Of a stretch of 13,211 bases of DNA, positions 1-6,479 are shown piece by piece. Position 1 is the first letter of the stretch; the number at the start of each line of letters is the position of its first letter. The stretch comes from Bacteroidales bacterium UBA6340. Its GTDB lineage: Bacteria > Bacteroidota > Bacteroidia > Bacteroidales > Paludibacteraceae. A model generated the notes under the pieces. The model searched no databases. It was not told the DNA's origin and worked only from the letters and a program-made list of their open reading frames with translations. Where the stretch lies: contig DJSG01000055.1 in NCBI GenBank assembly GCA_002440265.1, forward strand, positions 1 through 13,211, written 5' to 3'. The position numbers were made by a program, and so were the translations under genes.

Positions 1-1808
1 AAGTTTACCGGACAGTAATAATTGTCTATCTTACATGTCTCATAGTTGCCCGCCTTGACGGGCTTTTTGTTGCACAAGCCGTCGTTGCTCTCCTGAATCA
101 TGCAGTTGGCGAACTGCCACGCCCAGAGCGAGGTGTCGGAAAACCGGATAAGCGGCGGGTTGCTGTGGATGAGGAACGTGAGTTCGTCCACCGGTGCTGT
201 GAAATAGGCAAAGGTCTGTCGGACGGGTCGCAGAATGGTATCGGGATTGGCACCTATATTGGTGAGCCATGCGCGGATATTATTGACGGTCATCTTGGCT
301 TTGTAGGGGTCGTAGCCGATGCGCCATATATCCACATACTTGCGTATCTCCTCCAACCGTGCGGTAACAAAGTCGTCGTCGATTACTTTGCCCGGGCAAG
401 TGTGCAAGTAGCCAGCCGCCTGCCATTGCCGGTAGAGCGTGGCATTGGCACTCGTCTCCACATAGTCCGCCGCCACCCATGCGTCGCAGTCGGCGAAGAA
501 CTCGCCCGTGTCGCGGTTGTAGCAGAGATAGGAGGCGGCGTTGAGGTCGTTGCCCTGCGAGAAGTCGAGCCCGATGAAGCACACCCAGTCGTCATCCGGA
601 CTGAGGTCAGTGATGCGGCGAGCCTGCAACAGCGGTGTGATGTCCTGCGGTCGCAGCCACTCGCGGGTCTTGGTGGTCTGGAAGACATTGAACAGTTTGG
701 TGATTTGCTCCGTCTTGTAGTCCGGGTCCACATCCATCTTGCGCAGTTCGTCCTCGTAGTACTTGGGCTGTACGGTGATGCCGAGGTGATGGTTGACCTT
801 GCGCCACATATAGGGCTCGCGCATCAAGGTCTCGATGTCGGGCAGTTCCCACGGGTCGGGGCAGCAGAGTTGGGCGAACATCCAGTCGTCATCGGTGGGG
901 CAGGCGGTGCCGTCGAGCGGATAGTCAGCCTCGCGCTCCAGCACGCGCTTTATCTCGCGCAGGCGTATCTCGAACGGTCCCTCGATGACACGTCCGGCGG
1001 TGGTGGTGAAGAGTGTGAGGGGCTGCTTGCGTGCACCCATCGAACCACGCACCACGCCCACCAGCCGCGCCATGTCGCTTTTGTCCTTCACATAGGCGGC
1101 ACTCCCGTACTCGTCGGCGCAGCACAATTCCGCCTTGAGTCCGTCTTTCGTCTTGCCCCCTGCCGTGAGGGCTGCCATCTTGGCTTTGCGTGTCTCCCCG
1201 GGCTTCCAGTTGGTCTCGGTGGCGGTGAAGCGGATATGCCGCTCATTGCGGTCGAGGGAGCGTATCATCGCCTGTGCCGTGTTGTAGAGTATCTTGGCTT
1301 GGTCGGCGGAGTTGGCGGTGCAGTAGCACTCGCAGTCGCGGCTCTCGGCGAGAAAGAACCAGGCGATGTACAGACCCGCCATGTGTGTCTTGGCGGACTT
1401 GCGGGGTACGAACAGTGTCGCCTCGGTGCATACGCGCACATGGTCGCCGTCCGTGTCGGCATGGACGAACCCCATCGGTGCGGCTATCTGGTAGCACTGC
1501 ATGGGCGTGAGCGGATAACGCCGTGTGCCGCGCAGGCTGTCAATCTCGAAGGACTCGAAGAGGGCGAACATCTTGTGTACCTTACCGTAGTCGAAATCGT
1601 AGGTGCAGAGCATACGCAGGAACTTGCGTATGCCCAGCAACTCGTAGAGGTTCGCATGGTCGTCGTGCGGGTCTGTGCAGAAATAGATGTATTCGGAGAG
1701 GCGCGGGTCAATGCGTGCCACGCGCTCGAAATAGGCGGGTTGCGTCATTGCCCTGCGTATGTCGGCAAGGCAACGGGCTTTGATGCTTTGGGCTTCGCTG
1801 TCGGTCAT
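1..1808 (-). CDS. terL: Phage terminase large subunit (partial, C-terminus beyond left edge)
   Basis: This is the ATPase-nuclease motor that cuts concatemeric phage DNA and pumps it into proheads. I translated 602 codons on the minus strand from the ATG at 1808 without a stop; the frame is open at the window edge, so the last residues are missing. The Walker A variant PRKSAKT is at about residues 135-141. The Walker B/catalytic pair ADEYGSA is at about 231-237. RNase H-type nuclease acids are seen in FIGLDFSQG (about 411-419) and IGYDPYKA (about 497-504). These match HK97-type TerL. The start is supported by an in-frame stop just upstream (TAA at 1823-1821) and by a GACTCAG motif 3 nt before the ATG. 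No promoter is visible directly upstream, so it probably depends on readthrough of the terminator after hicB. The long rightward open frame over the same bases is an antisense shadow. Confidence 0.95.
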   Translation of the reverse strand, partial: MTDSEAQSIKARCLADIRRAMTQPAYFERVARIDPRLSEYIYFCTDPHDDHANLYELLGIRKFLRMLCTYDFDYGKVHKMFALFESFEIDSLRGTRRYPLTPMQCYQIAAPMGFVHADTDGDHVRVCTEATLFVPRKSAKTHMAGLYIAWFFLAESRDCECYCTANSADQAKILYNTAQAMIRSLDRNERHIRFTATETNWKPGETRKAKMAALTAGGKTKDGLKAELCCADEYGSAAYVKDKSDMARLVGVVRGSMGARKQPLTLFTTTAGRVIEGPFEIRLREIKRVLEREADYPLDGTACPTDDDWMFAQLCCPDPWELPDIETLMREPYMWRKVNHHLGITVQPKYYEDELRKMDVDPDYKTEQITKLFNVFQTTKTREWLRPQDITPLLQARRITDLSPDDDWVCFIGLDFSQGNDLNAASYLCYNRDTGEFFADCDAWVAADYVETSANATLYRQWQAAGYLHTCPGKVIDDDFVTARLEEIRKYVDIWRIGYDPYKAKMTVNNIRAWLTNIGANPDTILRPVRQTFAYFTAPVDELTFLIHSNPPLIRFSDTSLWAWQFANCMIQESNDGLCNKKPVKAGNYETCKIDNYYCPVN

Positions 1809-1871
1809 AGTCTGAGTCGCTTACACTATGCCGCCGATTAGCCGCTATGGTTAGCCGGAGGAATGAGACAC

Positions 1872-1903
1872 AAAAGCCGTCCTCTCGGCTCAAAGAGGGC
1901 GGC
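1872..1903 (-). terminator. Rho-independent terminator after hicB
   Basis: A 10-bp stem (1876-1885 with 1894-1903, one G-T pair) with an 8-nt loop is followed in the leftward direction by TTTTGTG. It sits about 35 bp beyond the hicB stop and about 65 bp before the terL start, so it would end the hicAB transcript and would also hinder transcription into terL. Confidence 0.7.
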
Positions 1904-1936
1904 GGGTGTAATCAAAAGAACAAACGAGTTGTGAAC

Positions 1937-2341
1937 CTATACAAATTCCACGTTGCGCAGTTGGTTGGCAAAGGCTTGGATGCTCTGTTGCATACGTTCC
2001 GCGGTCTTGGGCGAGGCGTGGCGGGTACCATTGAGGTATTGGCTCAACTGCTGCTGACTGATACCGGTAAGACGTTGCAACCCCGCCAACGTAAGTACAC
2101 CGCGATAGGCGGAGAGGAATGAATTAACATCGTACTTGAAAGTAAACTCCACGTCTTCCAACACAACATTGTGCTTCTTTTCATATCTGGACTTCATAGC
2201 AGCATATACCGCCTTAAAGTCATTGACAGCCTCTTGGGCGGTGTATCCCTCACCAAAGAACCCAAACGGGAAATCCTCATTGGTGTAAACAGAGTAGAAC
2301 CCCTCCCGATTCTGCTCAATAAATGCCATAACCTGTTTCAT
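1937..2341 (-). CDS. hicB: HicB-family antitoxin with C-terminal HTH
   Basis: This 134-residue protein is the expected partner and neutraliser of the adjacent HicA toxin, and probably autorepresses the cassette. Residues 1-70 fit the HicB partial RNase H-like fold (pattern EGFYSVYTNEDFPFGFFGEG, then YTAQEAVNDF). Residues about 83-125 form a Cro/XRE-like helix-turn-helix (LTGISQQQLSQYLNG), the usual DNA-binding end of longer HicB proteins. It lies 22 bp after hicA in the same direction, the classical toxin-first hicAB order, and a terminator follows. It is A+T-richer than the phage structural genes around it, consistent with separate acquisition. Assignment rests on the protein pattern and on the partner gene. 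Confidence 0.85.
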   Translation of the reverse strand: MKQVMAFIEQNREGFYSVYTNEDFPFGFFGEGYTAQEAVNDFKAVYAAMKSRYEKKHNVVLEDVEFTFKYDVNSFLSAYRGVLTLAGLQRLTGISQQQLSQYLNGTRHASPKTAERMQQSIQAFANQLRNVEFV

Positions 2342-2363
2342 AGTTCATCCAATTTTATTGCAG

Positions 2364-2552
2364 TTATCGTATGCCTGCGAGTTTCAGTATATTTTTGAGC
2401 GTCCCGATTGCAACCTCTTTCGATTGGTGGTTGCTTGTCGGAAATTCGTTGTCTGTTATTGGGCTGTACCAAATGGGATGTCCCGCCTCTTGCTCTCCCG
2501 TATCATAACATCCATACCGTTTGAGCAGCCTATGCAATTCGCTATATTTCAT
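2364..2552 (-). CDS. hicA: HicA-family mRNA interferase toxin
   Basis: HicA toxins are small double-stranded-RNA-binding-fold RNases that cleave mRNA and arrest translation until bound by HicB. I start at the ATG at 2552, giving 62 residues, because the protein then opens with the family pattern MKYSELHRLLKRYGCY and ends with GTLKNILKLAGI, which is the usual HicA C-terminus. The catalytic histidine is most likely H25 in the segment AGHPIW. An in-frame ATG further upstream (2699) would add an unrelated, low-quality N-terminus and would lie beyond the promoter. A Bacteroidetes-type promoter ends 23 bp before the chosen start. The length is typical of the family. Confidence 0.82.
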   Translation of the reverse strand: MKYSELHRLLKRYGCYDTGEQEAGHPIWYSPITDNEFPTSNHQSKEVAIGTLKNILKLAGIR

Positions 2553-2575
2553 TACCTTCCTATTGTAAGACGCTG

Positions 2576-2606
2576 CAAAGATACTGCTTTTATTTTTAAT
2601 AGCAAA
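2576..2606 (-). promoter_or_regulatory. Bacteroidetes-type promoter of hicAB
   Basis: On the leftward strand a TTTG (-33 box, 2606-2603) is followed after 19 bp by TATCTTTG (-7 box, 2583-2576). This matches the Bacteroides primary sigma factor consensus TTTG/TAnnTTTG. It would start transcription some 15-20 nt before the hicA ATG. Confidence 0.75.
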
Positions 2607-2647
2607 GCATTCGCACATTTTTCTGCATTTTGCAATCCCGACATAGC

Positions 2648-2682
2648 AAAACCGCCACCGACCTGTCGCAGGCGGGTGGCGG
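2648..2682 (-). terminator. Rho-independent terminator upstream of hicAB
   Basis: The 8-bp outer stem 2652-2659 with 2675-2682 (CCGCCACC with GGTGGCGG) encloses a nested CCTG/CAGG stem (2662-2665, 2669-2672). Leftward it is followed by TTTT. It would stop transcripts coming from the gene ending at 2820 before they enter hicAB, insulating the toxin-antitoxin cassette. Confidence 0.7.
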
Positions 2683-2819
2683 GGTGTTGGTTGCAACAAA
2701 ACAAGTTATTCTTGCTGAAATCGTTTAACCTATTAACACAAATCATGATGAAACTATATAGCGGTCCGTTGGCGGAACAGGTTAGCCGAGATGTGTGCAC
2801 AACGTGCCGGAGTGGTACG

Positions 2820-3278
2820 TCAGGTGTCCTCTACCTTGTGCCACCATATCGGGTCGTCGTAGAAGTAGAAGCGGATGCCCAGATACCGGTGGTCGGTGTT
2901 TACGCGGTCGGTCAGTCTGCCCTTCGGGTCGTGCAGCGTGCGGCGCGATTGGTTCTGACGGCAGCAGCGTCCCACGTTTTCCCTGCCGCCGCCAGCCCAC
3001 AGAGCGGCATCGCCGATATAGTCGAAGATGCGGAACTTGCCATCGTCGGTGACGGCGACCACTTTCTTCTTGCTTCTGCCTGCTGTGTCCGGGCGCGTCT
3101 TGGGGCGGTATTTATGCAGGTTCTTCCAGCCCTTGGCGCATTGCCGCTGTGACTGTTTGGGCATCATCTCGTCCCAACTCATGCCCTTGTTCCACGCTTT
3201 GGCTCCTTTGAGGAATTGCCCCGTCCGGCGGTTGCGCGTGGGTGACGGTGCGGGTATGTACAGTTCGTATGCTGACAT
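2820..3278 (-). CDS. NUMOD-like DNA-binding phage protein without a nuclease domain
   Basis: This 152-residue protein carries two segments that look like the DNA-binding modules of homing endonucleases. A NUMOD3-like stretch lies near residues 15-38 (TGQFLKGAKAWNKGMSWDEM). A NUMOD1-like stretch lies near 70-109 (KKKVVAVTDDGKFRIF, then a helix-turn-helix-like NVGRCCRQN). No HNH or GIY-YIG catalytic motif is visible. The C-terminal FYFYDDPIWWHK resembles the closing strand seen in related phage proteins. It begins 5 bp after the preceding gene's stop, so it belongs to that leftward operon, and a terminator follows 138 bp downstream. It could be a remnant of a mobile endonuclease or a stand-alone DNA-binding protein. 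The fold call is tentative. Confidence 0.6.
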   Translation of the reverse strand: MSAYELYIPAPSPTRNRRTGQFLKGAKAWNKGMSWDEMMPKQSQRQCAKGWKNLHKYRPKTRPDTAGRSKKKVVAVTDDGKFRIFDYIGDAALWAGGGRENVGRCCRQNQSRRTLHDPKGRLTDRVNTDHRYLGIRFYFYDDPIWWHKVEDT

Positions 3279-3283
3279 AAGGC

Positions 3284-3715
3284 TTACACTTTTGGTTCAA
3301 ATTGTCGGATGTAGTCCTGTGTGAAACAGCCACCGGTGGATTTGAGGGACAGATTCTCCAAGACGCGGAATGCCTGCTCCATATCCTCGCCGGCGGTCTT
3401 GTTTTCGCTGCTGAAGATGTTATAGTACATCATTCCCATCTGCGCGAGACGGCAGGCGTTGTAGAGCAGGTTGTCAAAGACCTCCATGCTGCTGTCGTCG
3501 TTACCGATGACCTTTTCTTGCAACCGGTCGTACCAGTATTGCACCTTGTGGGTGCTCTCCATGAGATTGTTCATGGCACGCTTGGCTTCACCGTTGAAAC
3601 GCGCACCGGCGTTCTCCAATGTCGTGACCGAAGTGCGCAATAGCAGTTCGGACGCGGCAGCGAGTACCAGTCCGACTGTCAGCGTGTTCTTGATGTTGTC
3701 AATGTTTGTGTTCAT
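3284..3715 (-). CDS. Unknown helical phage protein (143 aa)
   Basis: I do not recognise a characterised family. The 143-residue product starts at the ATG at 3715. An upstream in-frame ATG at 3772 would overlap the small gene that ends at 3729 and gives an N-terminus unlike the rest. The sequence reads as a mostly alpha-helical soluble protein. It has a hydrophobic helix near residues 12-27, a central segment rich in Asn, Met and Tyr (YNACRLAQMGMMYYNIF), and a C-terminus ending YIRQFEPKV. It lies in a run of small genes between the two terminase subunits, with 5 bp to the next gene, so it is probably an operon accessory gene. No membrane topology or catalytic motif is convincing. Confidence 0.7.
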   Translation of the reverse strand: MNTNIDNIKNTLTVGLVLAAASELLLRTSVTTLENAGARFNGEAKRAMNNLMESTHKVQYWYDRLQEKVIGNDDSSMEVFDNLLYNACRLAQMGMMYYNIFSSENKTAGEDMEQAFRVLENLSLKSTGGCFTQDYIRQFEPKV

Positions 3716-3728
3716 ATCAGTCCTCCAA

Positions 3729-3836
3729 TTACCAATTATAGCACTCCCCTGTAAATGGTATGTATATGTCATACAATGTGCACCATTCCTTGTCAGTGCG
3801 ATACTCGCAATCAGAGCATTTTGTCGTGAGGTTCAT
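3729..3836 (-). CDS. Cys-rich microprotein (35 aa), possible small zinc knuckle
   Basis: A short frame opens at the ATG at 3836 and stops with TAA at 3731-3729. It encodes 35 residues with four cysteines: a CxxC (KCSDCEY), then one Cys in EWC, then one in GECYNW. This spacing could bind one zinc ion, but that is inference. The start carries the same CAAT just before ATG that is seen at three other leftward genes in this region, lies only 4 bp after the stop of the gene ending at 3841, and the frame fills what would otherwise be an empty gap before the gene starting at 3715. These three points are the case for a real gene. The function is unknown. Confidence 0.5.
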   Translation of the reverse strand: MNLTTKCSDCEYRTDKEWCTLYDIYIPFTGECYNW

Positions 3837-3840
3837 ATTG

Positions 3841-4062
3841 TCAAAATTTTACCACCCACCAAGTGCGTGGGAGGATGTGAATAAATACTACTCTGTGCGC
3901 TATTGTCCTGCGCACGAATGCTTTGGCAGCGTCTATGCTGTCGTAACCGCCGAAAGCGGGATAAACGCTATTGGGGGTATTGACGACGCGAGCCGCGTCG
4001 TCCCCCGGAATCGCGTTGAAATGCACGGCGTACGTGCCGTCTTTCTGTTTGTTGATTTTCAT
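3841..4062 (-). CDS. Unknown small phage protein (73 aa)
   Basis: Hypothetical protein of 73 residues with no family I can name. The N-terminal part (MKINKQKDGTYAVHF) reads like a small beta-sheet domain. The middle part contains SIDAAKAFVRR, a likely helix. The C-terminus, ending RTWWVVKF, is basic and aromatic. The ATG is preceded, 2 nt upstream, by the GACTCAG motif also found before terL, the helicase gene and the excisionase-like gene, which supports this start. The gene is separated by 58 bp from the frameshifted gene upstream and by 4 bp from the microprotein downstream. Confidence 0.65.
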   Translation of the reverse strand: MKINKQKDGTYAVHFNAIPGDDAARVVNTPNSVYPAFGGYDSIDAAKAFVRRTIAHRVVFIHILPRTWWVVKF

Positions 4063-4120
4063 AACTGAGTCTTATTTGGTCTATAACTGAATCTGCTTGG
4101 TTTGTAAATGTCTGATATTA

Positions 4121-4464
4121 TCATTCGCGGGGGAGGCAGAACTCGGCGGCGGAATAGAAACGCTTGCGGTATTGCAAAGCCGTTTCGGCTTCGACTGCGC
4201 AGCCGCGGGAAGTCCATCCGTCGTAGTCCTCAAAGATAGCATCGCACTCTATGACGGCCGTATGCACCGCCCCATGGCTTGTGCCTCCGTGACCGCACCG
4301 AGAGGATTAAGGTCGAATGTGTGGACGAACTCCGCGTCGCGGAACTCGTCGCACTTGCGGAGCAGACTGATGATTAACGCGCAGCGTCGCTGTGCCGCTG
4401 CATAGCGGGCATCAAAGGTCGGTTCCGGACGACCGTTGATGGGAAGACTGATGTAGATTTTCAT
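4121..4464 (-). pseudogene. DUF4406-family protein, broken by a -1 frameshift
   Basis: From the ATG at 4464 the leftward frame reads MKIYISLPINGRPEPTFDAR and continues to AMGRCIR before hitting a stop at 4251-4249. Directly after that point a second frame, shifted by one base, continues the same family pattern: AVIECDAIFEDYDGWTSRGC, then AVEAETALQYRKRFY, ending at TGA 4123-4121. Joined, the two parts make about 114 residues with the DUF4406 layout: the N-terminal strand plus GR loop, then MG..I..vieCDAi, then W..SRGC..E...A. DUF4406 resembles nucleoside 2-deoxyribosyltransferases and is common in phages. The shift lies near 4254-4262, where one base appears to be missing, and no slippery heptamer is visible there. 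It may be a real mutation or a sequencing error. Confidence 0.75.
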
Positions 4465-4492
4465 ATTGCTTGTTGTTGAAAAATTACGTTGC

Positions 4493-4852
4493 CTATTTTT
4501 GCAGTCCGGAGACGATGGCGGTGAGGGTGTCGTTGGTGTCATCGGTCTTGGGTTCCACCTTGACGGCGGCTTTGGCATCGGTGAAGCCGAGTGCCTTGTG
4601 GTAGTTGAGTATCAGCAGGTCTTGCTGGTAGCGAATGGGTATGAGCGGGTTCTGCTTGCGCGTTACCTGTCCCGTGCTGCCTATCTCGGTGATGATGTAG
4701 CCGTCCTGCTTGATGGCGGCACGCAGTTCGTCGCTATACTCCATGGCATCTGCCAGCCTGTCGATGGTGGTGATGAGGTTGGCGGGTATCTCTCCGCCGT
4801 GTCCGCTTGCCACCTGCTTGCGGATTTGGGTTTTGTATTCTCTTGCTCTCAT
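4493..4852 (-). CDS. terS: Phage terminase small subunit, P27 family
   Basis: TerS recognises the packaging site and recruits TerL. The 119-residue product fits the P27-type small terminase. A basic N-terminus (MRAREYKTQIRKQV) is followed by a helical core (ITTIDRLADAMEYSDELRAA). Next comes IKQDGYIITEIGSTGQVTRK, in which the residues before the NP mark the family's 'G....pg.....NP' segment. The family-like YQQDLLILNYHKALGFT closes the fold before an acidic-polar tail. The start ATG at 4852 is preceded by CAAT. It lies three genes downstream of the replication genes, after the HNH and Cys-rich genes. The partner terL is nearly 2.7 kb further on, separated by small accessory genes and hicAB, which is looser than the usual adjacent terS-terL pair. 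Confidence 0.8.
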   Translation of the reverse strand: MRAREYKTQIRKQVASGHGGEIPANLITTIDRLADAMEYSDELRAAIKQDGYIITEIGSTGQVTRKQNPLIPIRYQQDLLILNYHKALGFTDAKAAVKVEPKTDDTNDTLTAIVSGLQK

Positions 4853-4896
4853 ATTGTTGGTTTTTATGCGTTGTGTCCTATTGACATCCTCTCGGG

Positions 4897-4929
4897 AATC
4901 ACCTATTAATCACCTATCAATCACCTATT
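4897..4929. repeat. Three tandem 11-bp repeats between terS and the Cys-rich gene
   Basis: Copies AATCACCTATT, AATCACCTATC and AATCACCTATT follow one another without gaps (4897-4907, 4908-4918, 4919-4929). They lie in the 109-bp gap upstream of terS on the leftward strand, where each copy reads as AATAGGTGATT. A repeated operator, a packaging-site element or replication slippage are all possible. Confidence 0.75.
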
Positions 4930-4961
4930 CTTTACCCGACAAGGTCAGGGAATGCCGTCGG

Positions 4962-5309
4962 TCAGTTGCGCGTGTGGAAACGGATGGTCGTTTGCATGGC
5001 ATTGACGAACGGCACGCGGTAGAGTCCGTAGGCTTCGGAGTTGACCTTGAGTTTGCGGGTAGGAATGGTCATCCATCCTTGCCACGCGGCGTCGCATGGT
5101 CGGTGGAGCGGGTGTTTGCTGTCGCGCTCGGAGGCGAGTATGCGCACGGCTTTGGTGCCGATAGCCTCCATGGTTCCGAGGCATACATAGCCCTCGCGGC
5201 TGCCTTTGGGGCGCATGTTGGCGGGTATCTTGCCGCATAGCGGGCACGCCAGGCAGCAGTCGGGCTTGGTGGTGGGCAGTTGCACCGTATGGGATGTCTG
5301 TTTGGGCAT
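4962..5309 (-). CDS. Conserved phage protein with N-terminal Cys cluster (115 aa)
   Basis: I recognise the pattern as a phage hypothetical rather than a named enzyme. The N-terminal part has a cysteine cluster at residues 18-25 (PDCCLACPLCGKIP), with further cysteines at 43 (YVCLG) and 72 (RPCDAAW), enough for one zinc site. The central segment ILASERDSKHPLHRPCDAAW is followed by a C-terminal beta-rich part ending in TTIRFHTRN. The start at 5309 is preceded by CAAT. Its position between the HNH nuclease and TerS suggests a role near DNA packaging or late control, but no function can be read from sequence. Confidence 0.75.
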   Translation of the reverse strand: MPKQTSHTVQLPTTKPDCCLACPLCGKIPANMRPKGSREGYVCLGTMEAIGTKAVRILASERDSKHPLHRPCDAAWQGWMTIPTRKLKVNSEAYGLYRVPFVNAMQTTIRFHTRN

Positions 5310-5425
5310 ATTGTTTTGGTTTTATTCCCCGTTAAGTGGGGCTGTTCGTTCCTTGTGGGATTGCGGGTTTTGTGTGGCGGTTGCCTGTCTCGGGCAAAAA
5401 GCACTCCCCTCGAAAAATCACGGTC

Positions 5426-5830
5426 TCAACTCCGAGGAGACTGAGTGGATTTGGGAGACGTGAGGGGGTCGGAATCTAAATGCGCCCCCGGGTGTCTCGT
5501 GTGCGCGGCTTTCCATCGTTCGAGTGCTTCGGCACGCCGTTGCGCTACCGCCTGCCGGCTGTGCGACCGCTTGGCGCGGTGGATGGCGGCGTGGCACTCG
5601 TAGCACAGGGATTGTAGGTTGGAGGTCGTGAACATCAGTTGCTCCATCTCTGCCCGTGTGCGTGCGGTCTCGCACTCGGTGCGGTGGTGTACGCATTGCG
5701 CAGCGCGGTAGCGTGGCGGTGTGCGTGCGGCGCATACCTCGCATACGGGATGCCCGCTCAGGTAGGCGCAGCGCACGGCACGCCAGCGGGGCGAGGCTAT
5801 CAGTTGGCGGTAGGTGTGGTCTTTACTCAT
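5426..5830 (-). CDS. HNH endonuclease next to the packaging genes
   Basis: The 134-residue protein has the phage HNH layout. A zinc pair C30-x2-C33 (GHPVCEVCAAR) is followed by the catalytic HHR (residues 48-50), then LMFTTSNLQSLCYECHAAIH with a second CxxC at 76-79 and a final His at 84. Phage HNH proteins encoded close to terminase assist TerL in cleavage at cos sites in HK97-like phages, which is its likely role here. I start at the ATG at 5830, overlapping the preceding gene by 8 bp. An upstream in-frame ATG would add an artefactual Ser/Thr-rich segment that is only the shadow of that gene. The C-terminal 40 residues are Arg/Ala/Ser/Pro-rich and probably disordered. Confidence 0.88.
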   Translation of the reverse strand: MSKDHTYRQLIASPRWRAVRCAYLSGHPVCEVCAARTPPRYRAAQCVHHRTECETARTRAEMEQLMFTTSNLQSLCYECHAAIHRAKRSHSRQAVAQRRAEALERWKAAHTRHPGAHLDSDPLTSPKSTQSPRS

Positions 5831-6479
5831 GGTCTTGCTCGTCGTTGAACAGTTGTTGCTCGTACCGCTCCATGGAGGGCGTGCGCTTCTGTTGGTAGCG
5901 TGTGTCGGTGTCGGTGCGTCGTCCGTACTCGCTGCGACGGTTGTCGCTGAAGAGGCGGTTGAGTTCGTCGGCATCCTGGTCGATGATGTGGTCGTCGATG
6001 ATGGCAAGCAGTGTCTCGTAGAGGCTGTTGGTGTCGTACTCCACGCCGAGGAGGCGCAACTTGCGGTAGTAGGCATCGGGCAGCAGTGCCTCGGCTATCT
6101 GCTCGAACTGCCGCTGGATATTGTAGTCCACCTCGCGCATGCCGCACAGGTCTTCGCCCACGCTCACCATGCGGTGTCCTGCCTTGCCCCGCTCGCCGAG
6201 GAGGTAGAAGGCGTGCAGCACTTGCATCTTGGCCTGGTCGTCGCACAGGGTGATATGCTCGCGGCACGATTGTAGGTTGTCGAACAGGCGGATGGCGCGT
6301 GCCAGTTCTTCAGTGAGGGGCTCGCGGTCGGCGGCACGCAGGCGGATGACCACGTCCAGGCAGAGTTGCAAGAAGTCGTATATCGTCATGCCCATCTGCG
6401 CCATGATGGCTTTGAGTACGGGCACCATGTCTTTGGCTATCTTGGTGCCAACGGGCACCATGTTTCGTTCGTCGTTCAT
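5823..6479 (-). CDS. Unknown phage protein (218 aa), possible ribbon-helix-helix N-terminus
   Basis: No characterised family recognised. I start at the ATG at 6479, which overlaps the primase stop by 4 bp (ATGA) and suggests coupled translation. The longer in-frame frame upstream is a shadow of the primase gene. Residues about 7-45 (VPVGTKIAKDMVPVLKAIMA and onward) read like a beta strand followed by two helices, as in ribbon-helix-helix DNA-binding proteins. The remainder is mostly helical with an acidic stretch (AIIDDHIIDQDADELNRLF) and a charged C-terminus ending NDEQDHE. It sits between primase and HNH nuclease, so a role in replication or in the switch to packaging is plausible but unproven. 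Confidence 0.78.
   Translation of the reverse strand: MNDERNMVPVGTKIAKDMVPVLKAIMAQMGMTIYDFLQLCLDVVIRLRAADREPLTEELARAIRLFDNLQSCREHITLCDDQAKMQVLHAFYLLGERGKAGHRMVSVGEDLCGMREVDYNIQRQFEQIAEALLPDAYYRKLRLLGVEYDTNSLYETLLAIIDDHIIDQDADELNRLFSDNRRSEYGRRTDTDTRYQQKRTPSMERYEQQLFNDEQDHE

Noticed and set aside
165..1841. A 558-codon open frame on the plus strand
   Set aside because: It is antisense to a convincing TerL with Walker and nuclease motifs; its translation has no family pattern, and such long antisense frames are expected in G+C-rich coding DNA.
3848..3874. Possible hairpin CCACCCA/TGGGAGG near the 3' end of the 73-aa gene
   Set aside because: One mismatch and no proper T-run; it overlaps coding sequence, so terminator function is not supported.
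4231..4238. Leftward -7-like box (CAAAGATA on plus strand)
   Set aside because: No -33 box at the right distance, and it lies inside the DUF4406 reading frame.
4897..4929. CRISPR-like array
   Set aside because: The units are 11 bp and directly adjacent with no spacers.
5327..5341. Short CCCC/GGGG hairpin upstream of the Cys-rich gene
   Set aside because: Only four strong pairs with wobble inside; likely chance in G+C-rich DNA.
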